NCBI GenBank assembly: GCA_047618565.1
Contig: JBLHKW010000062.1
Span: 1 to 27,142, forward strand
Length of the DNA stretch: 27,142 nucleotides
Direction of reading: 5' to 3'
Origin: JBLHKW01 sp047618565
GTDB lineage: Bacteria; Planctomycetota; UBA1135; GCA-002686595
How positions within the stretch are numbered: the first letter of the stretch is position 1; every line of letters starts with the position of its first letter. Both the position numbers and the translations under genes were made by a program. Positions 1 to 8,608 of the stretch are shown here, one piece after another. The notes under the pieces were generated by a model, which saw only the letters and a program-made list of their open reading frames with translations, made no database searches and was not told the DNA's origin.

Positions 1-125
1 CCCGAGTCAGGGCTCGGCTTGCGACCGATCTTGTGCCCGTCCCGGCGCGTGAAGCCGAAGGTGCGCTGCGGACTGAGGTGACTACCAGCTGCCTTGCGGC
101 GACGCTTCTTGCTCTTCGTTTTCAT
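1..125 (-). CDS. N-terminus of a very basic protein, possibly a REP-associated (Y1/IS200-like) transposase; runs off the left edge
   Basis: An ATG on the minus strand at 125-123 opens a frame with no stop to base 1, giving 41 complete codons. The peptide starts MKTKSKKRRRKAAGSHLSPQ and continues with TFGFTRRDGHKIGRKPSPDS. It is strongly basic and ends in a GRKPxPDSG stretch. Such Lys/Arg-rich starts with a G-R-K-P motif are typical of REP-associated tyrosine transposases, whose catalytic HUH and Tyr motifs would lie beyond the window. The large hairpin 138 bases upstream fits, because these transposases usually sit beside palindromic repeats. This is family resemblance recalled from memory, not proof; a small basic nucleic-acid-binding protein is the alternative. 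Confidence 0.42.
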   Translation of the reverse strand, partial: MKTKSKKRRRKAAGSHLSPQRTFGFTRRDGHKIGRKPSPDS

Positions 126-493
126 GCAGATCTATAGTGCATGCGCGCGAGAACATAACCGTCCAAATGCCGAATACCTGCCGCGAACGCCACCTATGGC
201 CAGTTTACGAATTCCGGCGCACATTCCCAGCGTGCCCCATCCTCGGTTCTCGTGTCCCGGCCCGCCTTTGCCCCGTCACCGCCGGCGTCGGTAGCACCCT
301 TTGGGTGCCGGCGCCGGGGGTGACGGGGCAAAGGCGGAGACGGGCCCGATTTTTGCTCCAGATCCCGAGGCCGAGGAAGCCACAAGAAAGCCGACCTGAC
401 CCAAACCCCACGCCCAAAAAAAGCCGCTCGATAAACCAAATGCCTTCCGCGGGGGCGCGAATCCCCAGGCCGCTCAGGCTAAACTTCCTCCCC
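126..493. other. 368-base non-coding interval with one large hairpin
   Basis: This lies between the divergent starts of the edge gene (125, minus) and the glycosyltransferase (494, plus). An open frame runs through it in phase with the glycosyltransferase from 137, but that extension is Arg/Pro-rich, crosses a long inverted repeat and looks like no protein domain, so I treat it as non-coding. Apart from the hairpin at 263-337 I see no convincing promoter. An AT-richer patch near 414-440 is the most likely place for one. Confidence 0.5.
263..337. repeat. Long near-perfect inverted repeat (REP-like hairpin)
   Basis: The left arm starts CGCCTTTGCCCCGTCACC (263-280). The right arm ends with its reverse complement, GGTGACGGGGCAAAGGCG, at about 319-336, with one base differing close to the centre. 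The middle pairs as GCCGGCG...CGCCGG and GGTAGCACCC...GGGTGCC, leaving a tiny loop around 298-301. The arms are about 35 bases with only a few mismatches and one small bulge. No T-run follows, so it is not a classical terminator. It could be a REP/BIME unit related to the putative transposase start at 1-125, or a short non-autonomous element. Confidence 0.72.
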
Positions 494-2266
494 ATGGCCT
501 CGGATGTCCGCACCTCGCCCTCTCCCGTGCCCGGGCAGCGGGTCGTTTTTCTGCTGGTTCTCGTGGGCTTCACCTGTGCCCTGGCCTGGAATCTCTCGCG
601 CCATCACTCGATCGCGCGTGCCGGCTGGGATGAGAGTACGCACCTGCAGCTGCCAGCGGCGCGCATGCTCACTGGCCTGCGGGTGGGTGAGCCGATGACG
701 GCGCTGGACGCGCTCCACGACTGCAGCCAGTATCCGTTCGTGGCGCCCATCTACCTGGCGCTGACCCAGGCTGTGTTCGGCTTGAACGAGACCGTTGCGC
801 GCTGGAGTGTGTTGGCTCTGTGGATCGCAACGCTCGCTGGCTTGCTCGTACTCGGCCAGCACATTCAACGGGCGTTACGCGGGTCCGAGCCACCTACCTC
901 CTTCGTTCCATCCCGTGGCGCCGCGTACATCGCCTTTCTCCTGCCCGCCACTCTGGCCTTCGTGAGCCCGCTCGGTGCCCGTTACGGGGCCACCCTCTTC
1001 CTCGAGGTGCCCGTCGCGTGTGCGCTGAGCTGGACCCTCGTGTTCTGGTTCCGTGCGCTCGCGCGGCCATCGACCGGCGCCGACATTGCGGCCGGGGCCT
1101 GGGTCGCGCTGGCCTTGTTCACCAAGTTCAACTACGGGGTGCTTCTGGCCGCTGGTCTCGGGCTCAGTTTCCTGCTGGAGGCCCTGCTGAACCGCCGCAC
1201 GGCGGTTTCGCGCCCTGCCTTCCGTCGGCTCGCCGGGCTGGCCCTCGTCCCCGCGCTCGTCTGCATCTGGTGGTTTTTTCTGCCGCTCCCCGATGGGCCG
1301 GCGCGTGCCGCGCAGCACCGTGCGGCCTTCTGGGACTATCTGGTCGCAGCGCGCGGTACGGAGGCCACGCCCTGGGCGCGGCGCGCGCTGGACTGGGTCG
1401 CCGGCGTGTCGCCCAACCCGGTCGTGCTCTTCTTGACGTTCGCCGGCGTGCTGGCGAGCCTGGCTCAGGCGAGGACGCCCCTGGTGCGCACTCTCTGGTG
1501 TGTTCTCCTCGCTTGCGGTCCCGCGGTCTGGTTGCATCCATTCCACCTCGACCGCTTGCTGCTCCCGGGGTCCGTGGCGCTGTGGGCCGCGGCCGGCATC
1601 GGGTGGTACACCGTCGTTCAGCGCCTGGACCCCTGGCGCGATCGACGACGCTCTCTGGTCAGCCTGGCCGCGATTGCGCTGCTCGGAATCTCCATGGTCT
1701 CGTTCTCGACGGTCGATGCGGCTCGCCTGTTAGGCGTCTTCAGCGAGGAGGCGGAACTGCGCGCGTATCAGGAGAGCGCGGTGCGCGACCTCGGCTGGAC
1801 GGGCGCGATTCCGTCCGCCGGACTGCAGCCCGCCGAGCACGATCAGCTGGTCGACTGGATCGAGGCTGAACTCGGACCCCAGGAGAGCTTCGCGTGGGTG
1901 GGCCTCACCAGTGAACTGTCCCCGGCATCCATCCATCTCGAGCGCCTGGCGCGCGGCGGCGACCGCGGCCGCTTCCTGCGCGACGTGGAGCGACAGATCG
2001 ACATCACCGCGGTACCCGGCATGCCGGATCCCGGCTGGGACGTGGCGCGCCTGGGCGTGTTCCTCGAGGCTTTCGACGTGGTCTTCGTCACGAGTCCGCC
2101 CGACCTCAAGGACCGTTCCGGCGCGCGCTGGCTGGAGGATCGCTACCAGCGCCCGCTGGTCGATGAACTCGGGTACGCGGTCGAACCGCTGGGCGAGCTC
2201 GACATCGCGGTGCCGCCGCGCGCGCCGATCCATGCCAGGCTCTACGCCATGCGCCTGCACCCATGA
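494..2266 (+). CDS. Multi-pass membrane glycosyltransferase, GT39/ArnT-like
   Basis: The predicted protein is 590 residues and probably transfers a sugar from a polyprenyl-phosphate donor on the outer face of the inner membrane. After one N-terminal membrane helix comes AGWDESTHL, matching the acidic W-D-E motif of the first periplasmic loop in the dolichyl-phosphate-mannose mannosyltransferase/ArnT superfamily. Many hydrophobic helices follow (about residues 60-410), then a soluble C-terminal domain of about 180 residues. The start at 494 is chosen because the first helix begins soon after it; the frame is open from 137 but the extra 119 residues look non-coding. The last codons overlap the mutS2-like start (ATGA at 2263), implying translational coupling. 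Acceptor and donor cannot be told from sequence. Confidence 0.72.
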   Translation: MASDVRTSPSPVPGQRVVFLLVLVGFTCALAWNLSRHHSIARAGWDESTHLQLPAARMLTGLRVGEPMTALDALHDCSQYPFVAPIYLALTQAVFGLNETVARWSVLALWIATLAGLLVLGQHIQRALRGSEPPTSFVPSRGAAYIAFLLPATLAFVSPLGARYGATLFLEVPVACALSWTLVFWFRALARPSTGADIAAGAWVALALFTKFNYGVLLAAGLGLSFLLEALLNRRTAVSRPAFRRLAGLALVPALVCIWWFFLPLPDGPARAAQHRAAFWDYLVAARGTEATPWARRALDWVAGVSPNPVVLFLTFAGVLASLAQARTPLVRTLWCVLLACGPAVWLHPFHLDRLLLPGSVALWAAAGIGWYTVVQRLDPWRDRRRSLVSLAAIALLGISMVSFSTVDAARLLGVFSEEAELRAYQESAVRDLGWTGAIPSAGLQPAEHDQLVDWIEAELGPQESFAWVGLTSELSPASIHLERLARGGDRGRFLRDVERQIDITAVPGMPDPGWDVARLGVFLEAFDVVFVTSPPDLKDRSGARWLEDRYQRPLVDELGYAVEPLGELDIAVPPRAPIHARLYAMRLHP

Positions 2267-4362
2267 GCGCCTTCCATTTCCCGGATCCAGAGCTGAACCG
2301 GCCGCGGGATCACTTCGCGGCACCCGTGCTGGAGCTCGATGTCGTGCTCGACCTGTTCGCGGAGTTCGCGGAGAGCTCGCTCGGCCGGCGTGCCCTGCAG
2401 GACCTCGAACCGCGCACGGACACGGAAGCGGCGGCGGCCCTGACGCGCCTGATCGAGATGCAGCGACTGATCGCCGCCGAGGACGCTCCATCCTTCGCCG
2501 GCGTGACGGATCCGGCCCTGCCCGGCGCGACCGAGCGCGGCCTGCTCGAAGAGCAGTTCATGGGTGTGCGCGGCTTCTGTTCGGCTTCCGGGCGCATGGC
2601 CGAGTGGTTCGAGTCGCGCGCCAGCGACGCGCCCGAGCTGGCCGCGGTCGCCGCAGCCCTGCCGGATCTGTCGAGCGTGGTGCGCGCGGTGGATCGGGTG
2701 CTCGATGAGCGCGGCCGCGTGCGCTCGGATGCTTCGGACCTGCTGGCGCGGCTGCTACGGACGGAACGCAACTGCAGCGACCAGATCGACCGCATTCTGG
2801 GGGAGTTATTGAGGCGCAGCGACGTGCGCAATTTCCTGTCCGACGGCAGCGTCCATCGCCGCGCGGGCCGACCGGTGCTCGCCGTGAAGGCCAAGAGCTC
2901 GGGGCGTGTGCGCGGCATCCTGCACGACCGTTCACAGAGCGACCAGTCGGTCTTCATCGAGCCCGAGGCGGTCGTCGAGCTCGGCAATCGCCTGGCGGTG
3001 GCGCGCGCCGATTCACGGCGCGAGATCGACCGCGTCCTGCTGGAGCTGTCCCATTCGGTGGCGGACCGCGCGCCGGTCATCCGCGCCGCGACGGACCTGG
3101 TCGCGGAGCTGGAGTTGGCCTGGATCGGAGCCGGCTACGCAAAGGCCCATGGCGCGCGTGCCGCGCTCCTGCCCGGTAGCAAGGGAGCTGCGCACGGACT
3201 GCTGTTGCGGGCCGCACGCCATCCGCTGCTGATCGAGCAGGTGCGCGTGGGGAATCTCTCGGAGGTCGTACCGATCGATCTGCGCCTGGGCTCCGAGTTC
3301 GACATGCTGATCATCACGGGTCCCAACACGGGCGGGAAGACGCTGGCGCTGAAGACCGCTGGCCTGTTCGCCGTGATGACGCGCATGGGCTTGCCCGTTC
3401 CCGCGGCGGAGGGCACCACGATCCCCCTGTACGACCGGATCGAGGCCGATATCGGCGACGAACAGGAGATCCGCCAGAACCTCTCGACCTTCGCGTCGCA
3501 CCTGGTCCGCATCCGCGGTGGGCTCGAGCGGGCCAGCGAGCGTTCGCTTGTTCTGCTGGATGAACTCGGTGGTGGAACGGATCCGGACGAGGGGGCGGCG
3601 CTCGGCGAGGCCGTGCTCGAGTTCCTCCTGAAGCATCGCGTGCCGACCCTGGTCTCGACCCACATCGGCAAGCTCAAGGAGCTGGCCTTCCGGCGCGCAC
3701 GGGCGGAGAACGCGTGCACCGAGTTCGATCTGGAGACGCTCGCGCCCTGTTACAAGCTGATCCTCGGGACCCCCGGGGAATCGGGCGCGCTCGCGATCGC
3801 CCGTCGCTTTGGCCTGCCGGCCGAGGTTGTGAATGCCGCCGCCCAGCGCACCGAACGGCGCGAGGGCGAGCTGGCGGAACTCATGGAGGACGTGCGCCGG
3901 GCGCGCGTCCAGGCGGAGCAGGCACGCAGCCAGGCCGAGGAGCAATGGGAGGATTCCCAGCGCACCAAGCGTGACCTGGAGGAGCGCGAGGCGAAGCTGG
4001 AGCTCCGTAGCGAGCGCCTCGAGGGCGAAGCCCAGCAGGGCCTCGAGGAGCGCGTGCGTGACGCGGTTCGGGAACTCGCGCAAGCGCGCGCCCTGCTGGA
4101 CCAGCTCCCCAAGGAGCATGCCGCCGAGATGGCCGAGCGCCTGGAGCGGCTCGAGCAGCACCTCACCGGCGCGTCCCTGACCGGTCGCCGCCAGGCCTTC
4201 CTCGACGGCCTCTCAAAGGGCCAGCTGGTCTACCTACCGCGCTACCGCAAGCGCGTCGTGATCCAGAAGATGGATCGCACCAAGCGCATCATGACCGTGC
4301 GCGTCGGCAAGCTGAACATGCGCGTGAGCTTCGACGAGATCACGTCGTTCGATCAGCACTGA
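2263..4362 (+). CDS. mutS2: MutS2-family ATPase lacking the C-terminal Smr domain
   Basis: This 699-residue protein has the MutS2 order: an N-terminal helical core, a lever/clamp region (RAGRPVLAVKAKSSGRVRG near 205-225), and an ABC-type ATPase with Walker A GPNTGGKT (353-360) and Walker B LVLLDELGGGTDP (about 429-441). A long charged coiled coil follows (about 525-640), then a KOW-like tail. MutS2 acts on recombination intermediates and on collided ribosomes. Typical members are about 780 residues and end in an Smr nuclease domain; here the protein stops right after the KOW-like segment, so Smr is absent. The start overlaps the upstream glycosyltransferase stop. It converges on the helicase gene across the 4380-4544 element. 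Confidence 0.9.
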   Translation: MSAFHFPDPELNRPRDHFAAPVLELDVVLDLFAEFAESSLGRRALQDLEPRTDTEAAAALTRLIEMQRLIAAEDAPSFAGVTDPALPGATERGLLEEQFMGVRGFCSASGRMAEWFESRASDAPELAAVAAALPDLSSVVRAVDRVLDERGRVRSDASDLLARLLRTERNCSDQIDRILGELLRRSDVRNFLSDGSVHRRAGRPVLAVKAKSSGRVRGILHDRSQSDQSVFIEPEAVVELGNRLAVARADSRREIDRVLLELSHSVADRAPVIRAATDLVAELELAWIGAGYAKAHGARAALLPGSKGAAHGLLLRAARHPLLIEQVRVGNLSEVVPIDLRLGSEFDMLIITGPNTGGKTLALKTAGLFAVMTRMGLPVPAAEGTTIPLYDRIEADIGDEQEIRQNLSTFASHLVRIRGGLERASERSLVLLDELGGGTDPDEGAALGEAVLEFLLKHRVPTLVSTHIGKLKELAFRRARAENACTEFDLETLAPCYKLILGTPGESGALAIARRFGLPAEVVNAAAQRTERREGELAELMEDVRRARVQAEQARSQAEEQWEDSQRTKRDLEEREAKLELRSERLEGEAQQGLEERVRDAVRELAQARALLDQLPKEHAAEMAERLERLEQHLTGASLTGRRQAFLDGLSKGQLVYLPRYRKRVVIQKMDRTKRIMTVRVGKLNMRVSFDEITSFDQH

Positions 4363-4379
4363 GGGCTGACGCCCGTCCC

Positions 4380-4544
4380 TTAGCAGCCCGTGGTGAAACT
4401 CACGACCCGCTCAAATCCGCCAGGCCCCGCCCTGGCGGCGTTGCGCTTCCTCCGAGTATCCACGAATACGCGTCGTCAGCGCGCCTTGCCAGATCGAATC
4501 CTGACGGCTTCGAGCCCGCCGTGACTTTCACCACGGGCTGTTAG
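4380..4544. repeat. 165-bp terminal-inverted-repeat element (MITE-like) between convergent genes
   Basis: The left end (4380-4404, core CAGCCCGTGGTGAAA) and the right end (4520-4544) are inverted repeats matching at 22 of 25 positions. The inside holds a GC-rich hairpin, CCGCCAGG...CCTGGCGG (4417-4438), and no reading frame of note. The right end contains TTA at 4541-4543, which on the minus strand is the TAA stop of the helicase gene, so the element end forms that stop. A short non-autonomous mobile element that now also serves as a bidirectional terminator is the likeliest reading. I recall similar repeats with a G-G-G-C-T-G-T-T-A end in related environmental genomes but cannot verify this here. 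Confidence 0.7.
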
Positions 4545-6655
4545 CCCAGCTCGAGCTGCTTGCGCGCGTCGATCACGTCGCGGTTCATCTGCTCGACGGC
4601 TTCCTTCAGCTTCGGGGCGAGATCCCAGTCGGGGTCGATCGCGCGGCGCACGTTGCGCATGAGCTGGACGCCCATGCGGAAGCAGCGGCAGACGTCGCCC
4701 AGGGTGGCGTCGGTCTCGTACTCGAGGTCCTCGAGGTTGCAGCCGTCGGCCCAGGCCAGGGATGCCTGGGTCAGGCCCCAATCGGGGCGCTTCATCTCGG
4801 GCTGGATGCCGTGGTGGACCTCGCCCGCGCACAGGTCGGCGACGACGGAGGAAATCTGGTAGCGCAGGGTGCCGAAGAGCTTCTGGGGGACGCGGCTGCG
4901 CTCGAAGCGGCGGCGGTCCTCGAAGACCAGGCCCACGAAAGCCATGGCGAGGGCGCGCGGGGGCAGGTTCTCCAGGACGCCGCGGAAGAGCATCTCGGTG
5001 ATCTGTAGCTCGAAGCCGTTCACGATGCGTGCCACGCGGCCGCGCGCGGTCAGCTTGTCGCCGTCGAGGTAGCCGAGGTCCGTGAGCAGGTTGATGTGGG
5101 AGTCGATGACCCGCTTCTGTTGGCGCCGGTTCTTCTCGCGCGCGCTGGTCTTCTTCTCGCGTCCCTGCCACTGGTGGAAGGACTTCTCCCAGGCCTCGTG
5201 CACGCGATCGCGGCCCAGGCGGTCGACCAGGTGCAGAATCGTGGAATAGGACAGGCGAAAGCGCGAGAGCACCGGTTCGGGCTCGCTCGCCATCCAGCGG
5301 TCGACGGGCGCTTCGAGCAGCTCGCGCTGGCTCAGGCGGCAGACCACGACGCCCTTGTCGTCGATCCCCTGACGCCCAGCGCGGCCCGCCATCTGCATGA
5401 AATCACGCGTGCGCAGCCAGTCGAAGGTGATTCCGTCGAACTTGCGCAGGGACTGGAACACGGCGGCGCGCGCCGGCATGTTGATTCCGAGGGCGAAGGT
5501 CTCCGTGGTGAAGAGCAGCTTCAGCAGGCCGGCCGTGAACATGCGCTCGACGACCTCCTTCTCGACCGGCAGCATGCCCGCGTGGTGGTAGCTCACCCCG
5601 CGCCGTGCCATCTGGAACAGCCGGCTGTGCATCTCCTTCGAATCGAGCTGGAACAGGTCGATCAGGTCGCGCTGCAGCAGGTCCATGCGGCGCGCCTCTT
5701 CAGGTGTGAGCAGCTCGCGCTCCTCGTTGGCGCGTGCCAGTCGTTCGCAGTCCTTGCGGCTGAACGAGAAGACCAGCGCGGGTAGCAGTTCGCGCTTCTC
5801 CAGCTGGTCGAAGAGCGCTCCGGGGTCGGAGGGCTCCGTGTGCGTGTGCCCGGAGCGTGGGCGTCCGCGGCCACCGCCGAACTTGCGACCGCGACCTCCT
5901 TGCCCGCGCCGGCGCTTCGGCTCGGGCGGCATGCTCGCGACGACCTTCTTGAGATTCGAGGCCTCGACCAGGCCCGGGCCCTCGAGGAAGAACCAGTATT
6001 CCAGGGGCACCGGACGGTCCGCCGAGTGGATCACCTCCAGCTCGTGGTCGCGGATCTTTTCGAGCCATTCACCGATCTCGTCCACGTTGGAGATGGTCGC
6101 GGAGAGACAGATCAGGCGCACGCTGGCGGGCAGAAAGATGAGCGCCTCCTCCCAGACCGTGCCGCGCTCGCGATCGTCCATGTAGTGGACCTCGTCGAAG
6201 ATCACGAAATCCACGTCCGAGAGCAGCTCCGGGTTCTCGAAGATCGCGTTTCGCAGGATCTCCGTGGTCATGATCAGCACGCGCCCCGCGGGGTGGATCG
6301 TGACGTCGCCGGTCATCAGCCCGACGTCAATGTCCGGATCGTCCCGGAAATCGCGGTACTTCTGATTCGACAGGGCCTTGATCGGAGACGTGTAGATCGC
6401 CCGCCGGCCGCGCTTCACCGCGTCCTCGATGGCGTACTGAGCGACCAGTGTCTTGCCCGCGCCGGTGGGGGCAGAAACCAGGACGTTGCGCCCCTGAGCG
6501 ATGGCGTGCACCGCCTGGACCTGAAAACTGGACAGCTCGAAGCCCTTCCAGTGCGTGGTGCGGGGATCCGGCTGCGCCGCACCGGGCTCGCGCCCGGGTT
6601 GCGGACGGCCGGAACGGTGTCGCGTGCGTGCGGGTTTCTCGTCGGGGGAGGGCAT
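4541..6655 (-). CDS. Ski2/HelY-type DEVH-box RNA helicase with DSHCT-like C-terminus
   Basis: A 704-residue superfamily 2 helicase of the Ski2-like branch, which unwinds structured RNA for decay or processing. With the start at 6655, motif I PTGAGKT is at about 63-69, motif Ia SPIKALSNQK follows, DEVH is at 154-157, then the SAT motif (LSATISN) and motif VI QMAGRAGRQG. The C-terminal third resembles the DSHCT domain (LPPRALAMAFVGLVFEDRRR). A Gly/Arg-rich insert (RRRGQGGRGRKFGGGRGRPR) interrupts the region between the two helicase lobes. The frame is open to 6745, but the extra 30 residues look non-coding. The stop codon lies within the right end of the inverted-repeat element. Confidence 0.88.
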   Translation of the reverse strand: MPSPDEKPARTRHRSGRPQPGREPGAAQPDPRTTHWKGFELSSFQVQAVHAIAQGRNVLVSAPTGAGKTLVAQYAIEDAVKRGRRAIYTSPIKALSNQKYRDFRDDPDIDVGLMTGDVTIHPAGRVLIMTTEILRNAIFENPELLSDVDFVIFDEVHYMDDRERGTVWEEALIFLPASVRLICLSATISNVDEIGEWLEKIRDHELEVIHSADRPVPLEYWFFLEGPGLVEASNLKKVVASMPPEPKRRRGQGGRGRKFGGGRGRPRSGHTHTEPSDPGALFDQLEKRELLPALVFSFSRKDCERLARANEERELLTPEEARRMDLLQRDLIDLFQLDSKEMHSRLFQMARRGVSYHHAGMLPVEKEVVERMFTAGLLKLLFTTETFALGINMPARAAVFQSLRKFDGITFDWLRTRDFMQMAGRAGRQGIDDKGVVVCRLSQRELLEAPVDRWMASEPEPVLSRFRLSYSTILHLVDRLGRDRVHEAWEKSFHQWQGREKKTSAREKNRRQQKRVIDSHINLLTDLGYLDGDKLTARGRVARIVNGFELQITEMLFRGVLENLPPRALAMAFVGLVFEDRRRFERSRVPQKLFGTLRYQISSVVADLCAGEVHHGIQPEMKRPDWGLTQASLAWADGCNLEDLEYETDATLGDVCRCFRMGVQLMRNVRRAIDPDWDLAPKLKEAVEQMNRDVIDARKQLELG

Positions 6656-6771
6656 GGGGCGGATCGGGGCGCGGGCGTGGGCGGGACAACCTTCGCGGAG
6701 GGTGCTTGAGCCGCGGCGCTCAGAGAGGTATCTAAGCACCCTCAAGGCCGAACAGATACCGGAGAGCCCGC

Positions 6772-7032
6772 ATGGATTCCAATAGCAAGTACAGCAACTC
6801 CCTCACCCGACACCTATCCACCCTGAAATTGGTGTCGCGGCTACTGGGCCACGAGCTCCATTCCCAGGGGGGTGCGAAGAGCATCACGCTGAGCCGCGAT
6901 GAGGTTGTGGAGATGCAGACGTCGATCGACATTTTCATCGAAGAGGTCGGCCGTGGCGGTCGTGGAAACGGCACTGGCATGGCCGGTATCACGAGTACGA
7001 CTGACGTGGAACTGGTCCCGGCGCGGAACTAG
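6772..7032 (+). CDS. Small conserved-looking protein of unknown function, 86 residues
   Basis: An acidic-to-neutral 86-residue protein with a GGAG ribosome-binding site 7 bases before the ATG. It has a helical N-terminal half (LTRHLSTLKLVSRLLGHELH) and a segment resembling a helix-turn-helix or coiled helix (ITLSRDEVVEMQTSIDIFIEEV), ending in a Gly-rich linker. I recognise no family. It is divergent from the helicase gene, with start codons about 117 bases apart, and opens the run of genes continuing to 9681. A promoter-like TATCTA lies at about 6729-6734, but no matching -35 box is clear. Confidence 0.6.
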   Translation: MDSNSKYSNSLTRHLSTLKLVSRLLGHELHSQGGAKSITLSRDEVVEMQTSIDIFIEEVGRGGRGNGTGMAGITSTTDVELVPARN

Positions 7033-7046
7033 CGGGCCGGCGACCC

Positions 7047-7994
7047 ATGCCCCGGCCCGGTTCTGTGGCCCGCCGCCCGATGGGCGCGGGTCTGACGACC
7101 TCGATTCCCCCCTGGTTGCCCCTGCTGGTGCTCACCGCCGGGGCTTTCGTGGGGGTACGGGCACTCATGCGGCACGCGGCGCAGAGCGGCGTCGGCGTCG
7201 TGGATACCCGCCGCTTCAAGCTCCACGAGCGTGGGGCCTATTCGTGTTCCGCATGGCGCGACCGGGTGGCGCGCGTCCTCGTGGGGACCGCAGGCACCCT
7301 GGTGGCCGACGATAGACAGGCCGTAGGGGCCTTCTGTTATGAGCTGGCGGGACTCTCGTTCATCGCCGAGGTCGGCTCACCGGAGGTGGTCTGGCCCGAC
7401 GGGTTGACCGTACCGCTGCGCTACCGGGAACCCGTTGCGTGTGTGCGTACGGGCGACTTTTTTCTCGCCGTCGACGACGGCGGCCAGGTCTTGCTGGGCA
7501 AGAGCGTCCTTCCGCACGACGCCTACGGCGCCAGCCTGCCGGTCGTCGGGCGCCCTGATTACGCTCTCGAATTCGTGCGCCCCGGCGACCTCCTCACCGA
7601 ACAGCAGTACCGCGATGGATTCGCGGTGGCCTCCTCCATGTGGGACTACCTCGCACCGGAGGACATCGCCTGCCTGGGCCGCATGGTGATCGACGCGAGT
7701 CGACAGAGTGCGCCCGATGGCCTTCCGGGTGGCGTCGTGATCGATCTTGAGGACCGTCGCAGGATCCTGTTCGGCCGTCCGCCGATCGGCTCCGTTTCAC
7801 CGGACGAGGCGCGTACCGGAACTGCGGGGGAGTTGCCCCTGCTCCAGAAATGGAAGAACGTCGCGGCTGCCGCCCGCGCCCTGCGTGACGGCAAGGACTG
7901 GGTCCTGTTCGATGCGCGCTGGGATGTGCCCGAGGTGATCCTGCGTGGAAGCGAGTTCGACCTGACCCTGGCTTCGTACGCGACCGGGGGGTGA
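7047..7994 (+). CDS. Single-pass membrane protein resembling FtsQ/DivIB (POTRA type)
   Basis: A 315-residue protein with a short basic N-terminus, one membrane helix (about 22-40) and an extracytoplasmic remainder. The pattern is that of FtsQ: WPDGLTVPLRYREPVA (116-131) matches the FtsQ segment 'WP..l.v.v.eR.PvA', followed by a 'LAVDDGGQVL' strand, and near the end FDARWDVPEVIL (288-299) resembles the 'vDlR....v.v' strand. FtsQ links early and late divisome proteins in the periplasm. The similarity is remote and recalled from family patterns; Planctomycetota mostly lack classical divisome genes, so another POTRA-domain role is possible. It begins 14 bases after the small gene and ends overlapping the next start (GTGA). 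Confidence 0.42.
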   Translation: MPRPGSVARRPMGAGLTTSIPPWLPLLVLTAGAFVGVRALMRHAAQSGVGVVDTRRFKLHERGAYSCSAWRDRVARVLVGTAGTLVADDRQAVGAFCYELAGLSFIAEVGSPEVVWPDGLTVPLRYREPVACVRTGDFFLAVDDGGQVLLGKSVLPHDAYGASLPVVGRPDYALEFVRPGDLLTEQQYRDGFAVASSMWDYLAPEDIACLGRMVIDASRQSAPDGLPGGVVIDLEDRRRILFGRPPIGSVSPDEARTGTAGELPLLQKWKNVAAAARALRDGKDWVLFDARWDVPEVILRGSEFDLTLASYATGG

Positions 7995-8608
7995 GCGGCT
8001 CCGGTCGAACCCTGGTGCTGGTCTGGGCCTTCTCCGGCCTCGGGTTGCTGCCAGCGTTCGACAGTCCGCAGGTCTCGCGCACGGCCCTCGTGCTCCTGCC
8101 CTGGCTGGTCTGGGCCGGCTGGCCTGCGGCCGACTCGTCCGATCCGCAGGGAGCCGGCGCTGGCTGGATCCGGCGCATCTTTCCGGCCCTCGCCCTGGCG
8201 GCGCCGATGCTGGCCCTGGCGTCGGAACTCGACCGGGCCTCGGGATGGGCCCCGAGCGACCCGCTCCACACGGCAGCCATGGGCCTGGCGTTGTGGGGCA
8301 TCTACGGGGCTGCGAGGGCTGAATTCGCACGCGCCGGCGGTCGTGCCGCACGGGTCTACGGGGCGTTCTGGCTGGTCGTGGTGCTCCTGGTACCGCTCCT
8401 CGTGGCCGTCGTGCAGCTCGGCGGCGCGGCGCCTCCCTCCTGGGCCGGGATGGCCGTCGCCGGCAGCCCCGCGGGTTGGTGCATCGGCCGGCTCGCGTCG
8501 GATTCGACCCTCGCGCCCGGCGCGCTCCCGGACGGAGCCCCGAGCCTGGCCCTGGCCCTGGCCGCCTGGGGCGCCGCGGTCGCGCTGCGCCGTGGGGGCA
8601 GGGCGTGA
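7991..8608 (+). CDS. Polytopic membrane protein of unknown function
   Basis: A 205-residue, Ala/Leu/Gly-rich protein with five or six predicted membrane helices (for example LVLVWAFSGLGLL, ALVLLPWLVWAGW, FWLVVVLLVPLLVAVVQL). The start is GTG at 7991, overlapping the upstream TGA (GTGA), which suggests translational coupling. No catalytic or transport motif is visible. The last helix (SLALALAAWGAAVAL) runs to the C-terminus, and its stop overlaps the next gene in the same GTGA manner. It presumably acts in the same membrane process as the two neighbouring proteins. Confidence 0.62.
   Translation: MSGSGRTLVLVWAFSGLGLLPAFDSPQVSRTALVLLPWLVWAGWPAADSSDPQGAGAGWIRRIFPALALAAPMLALASELDRASGWAPSDPLHTAAMGLALWGIYGAARAEFARAGGRAARVYGAFWLVVVLLVPLLVAVVQLGGAAPPSWAGMAVAGSPAGWCIGRLASDSTLAPGALPDGAPSLALALAAWGAAVALRRGGRA

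Noticed and set aside
137..493. N-terminal extension of the glycosyltransferase from ATG 137
   Set aside because: It crosses a long hairpin and gives an Arg/Pro-rich sequence unlike the family. The first membrane helix starts soon after the ATG at 494.
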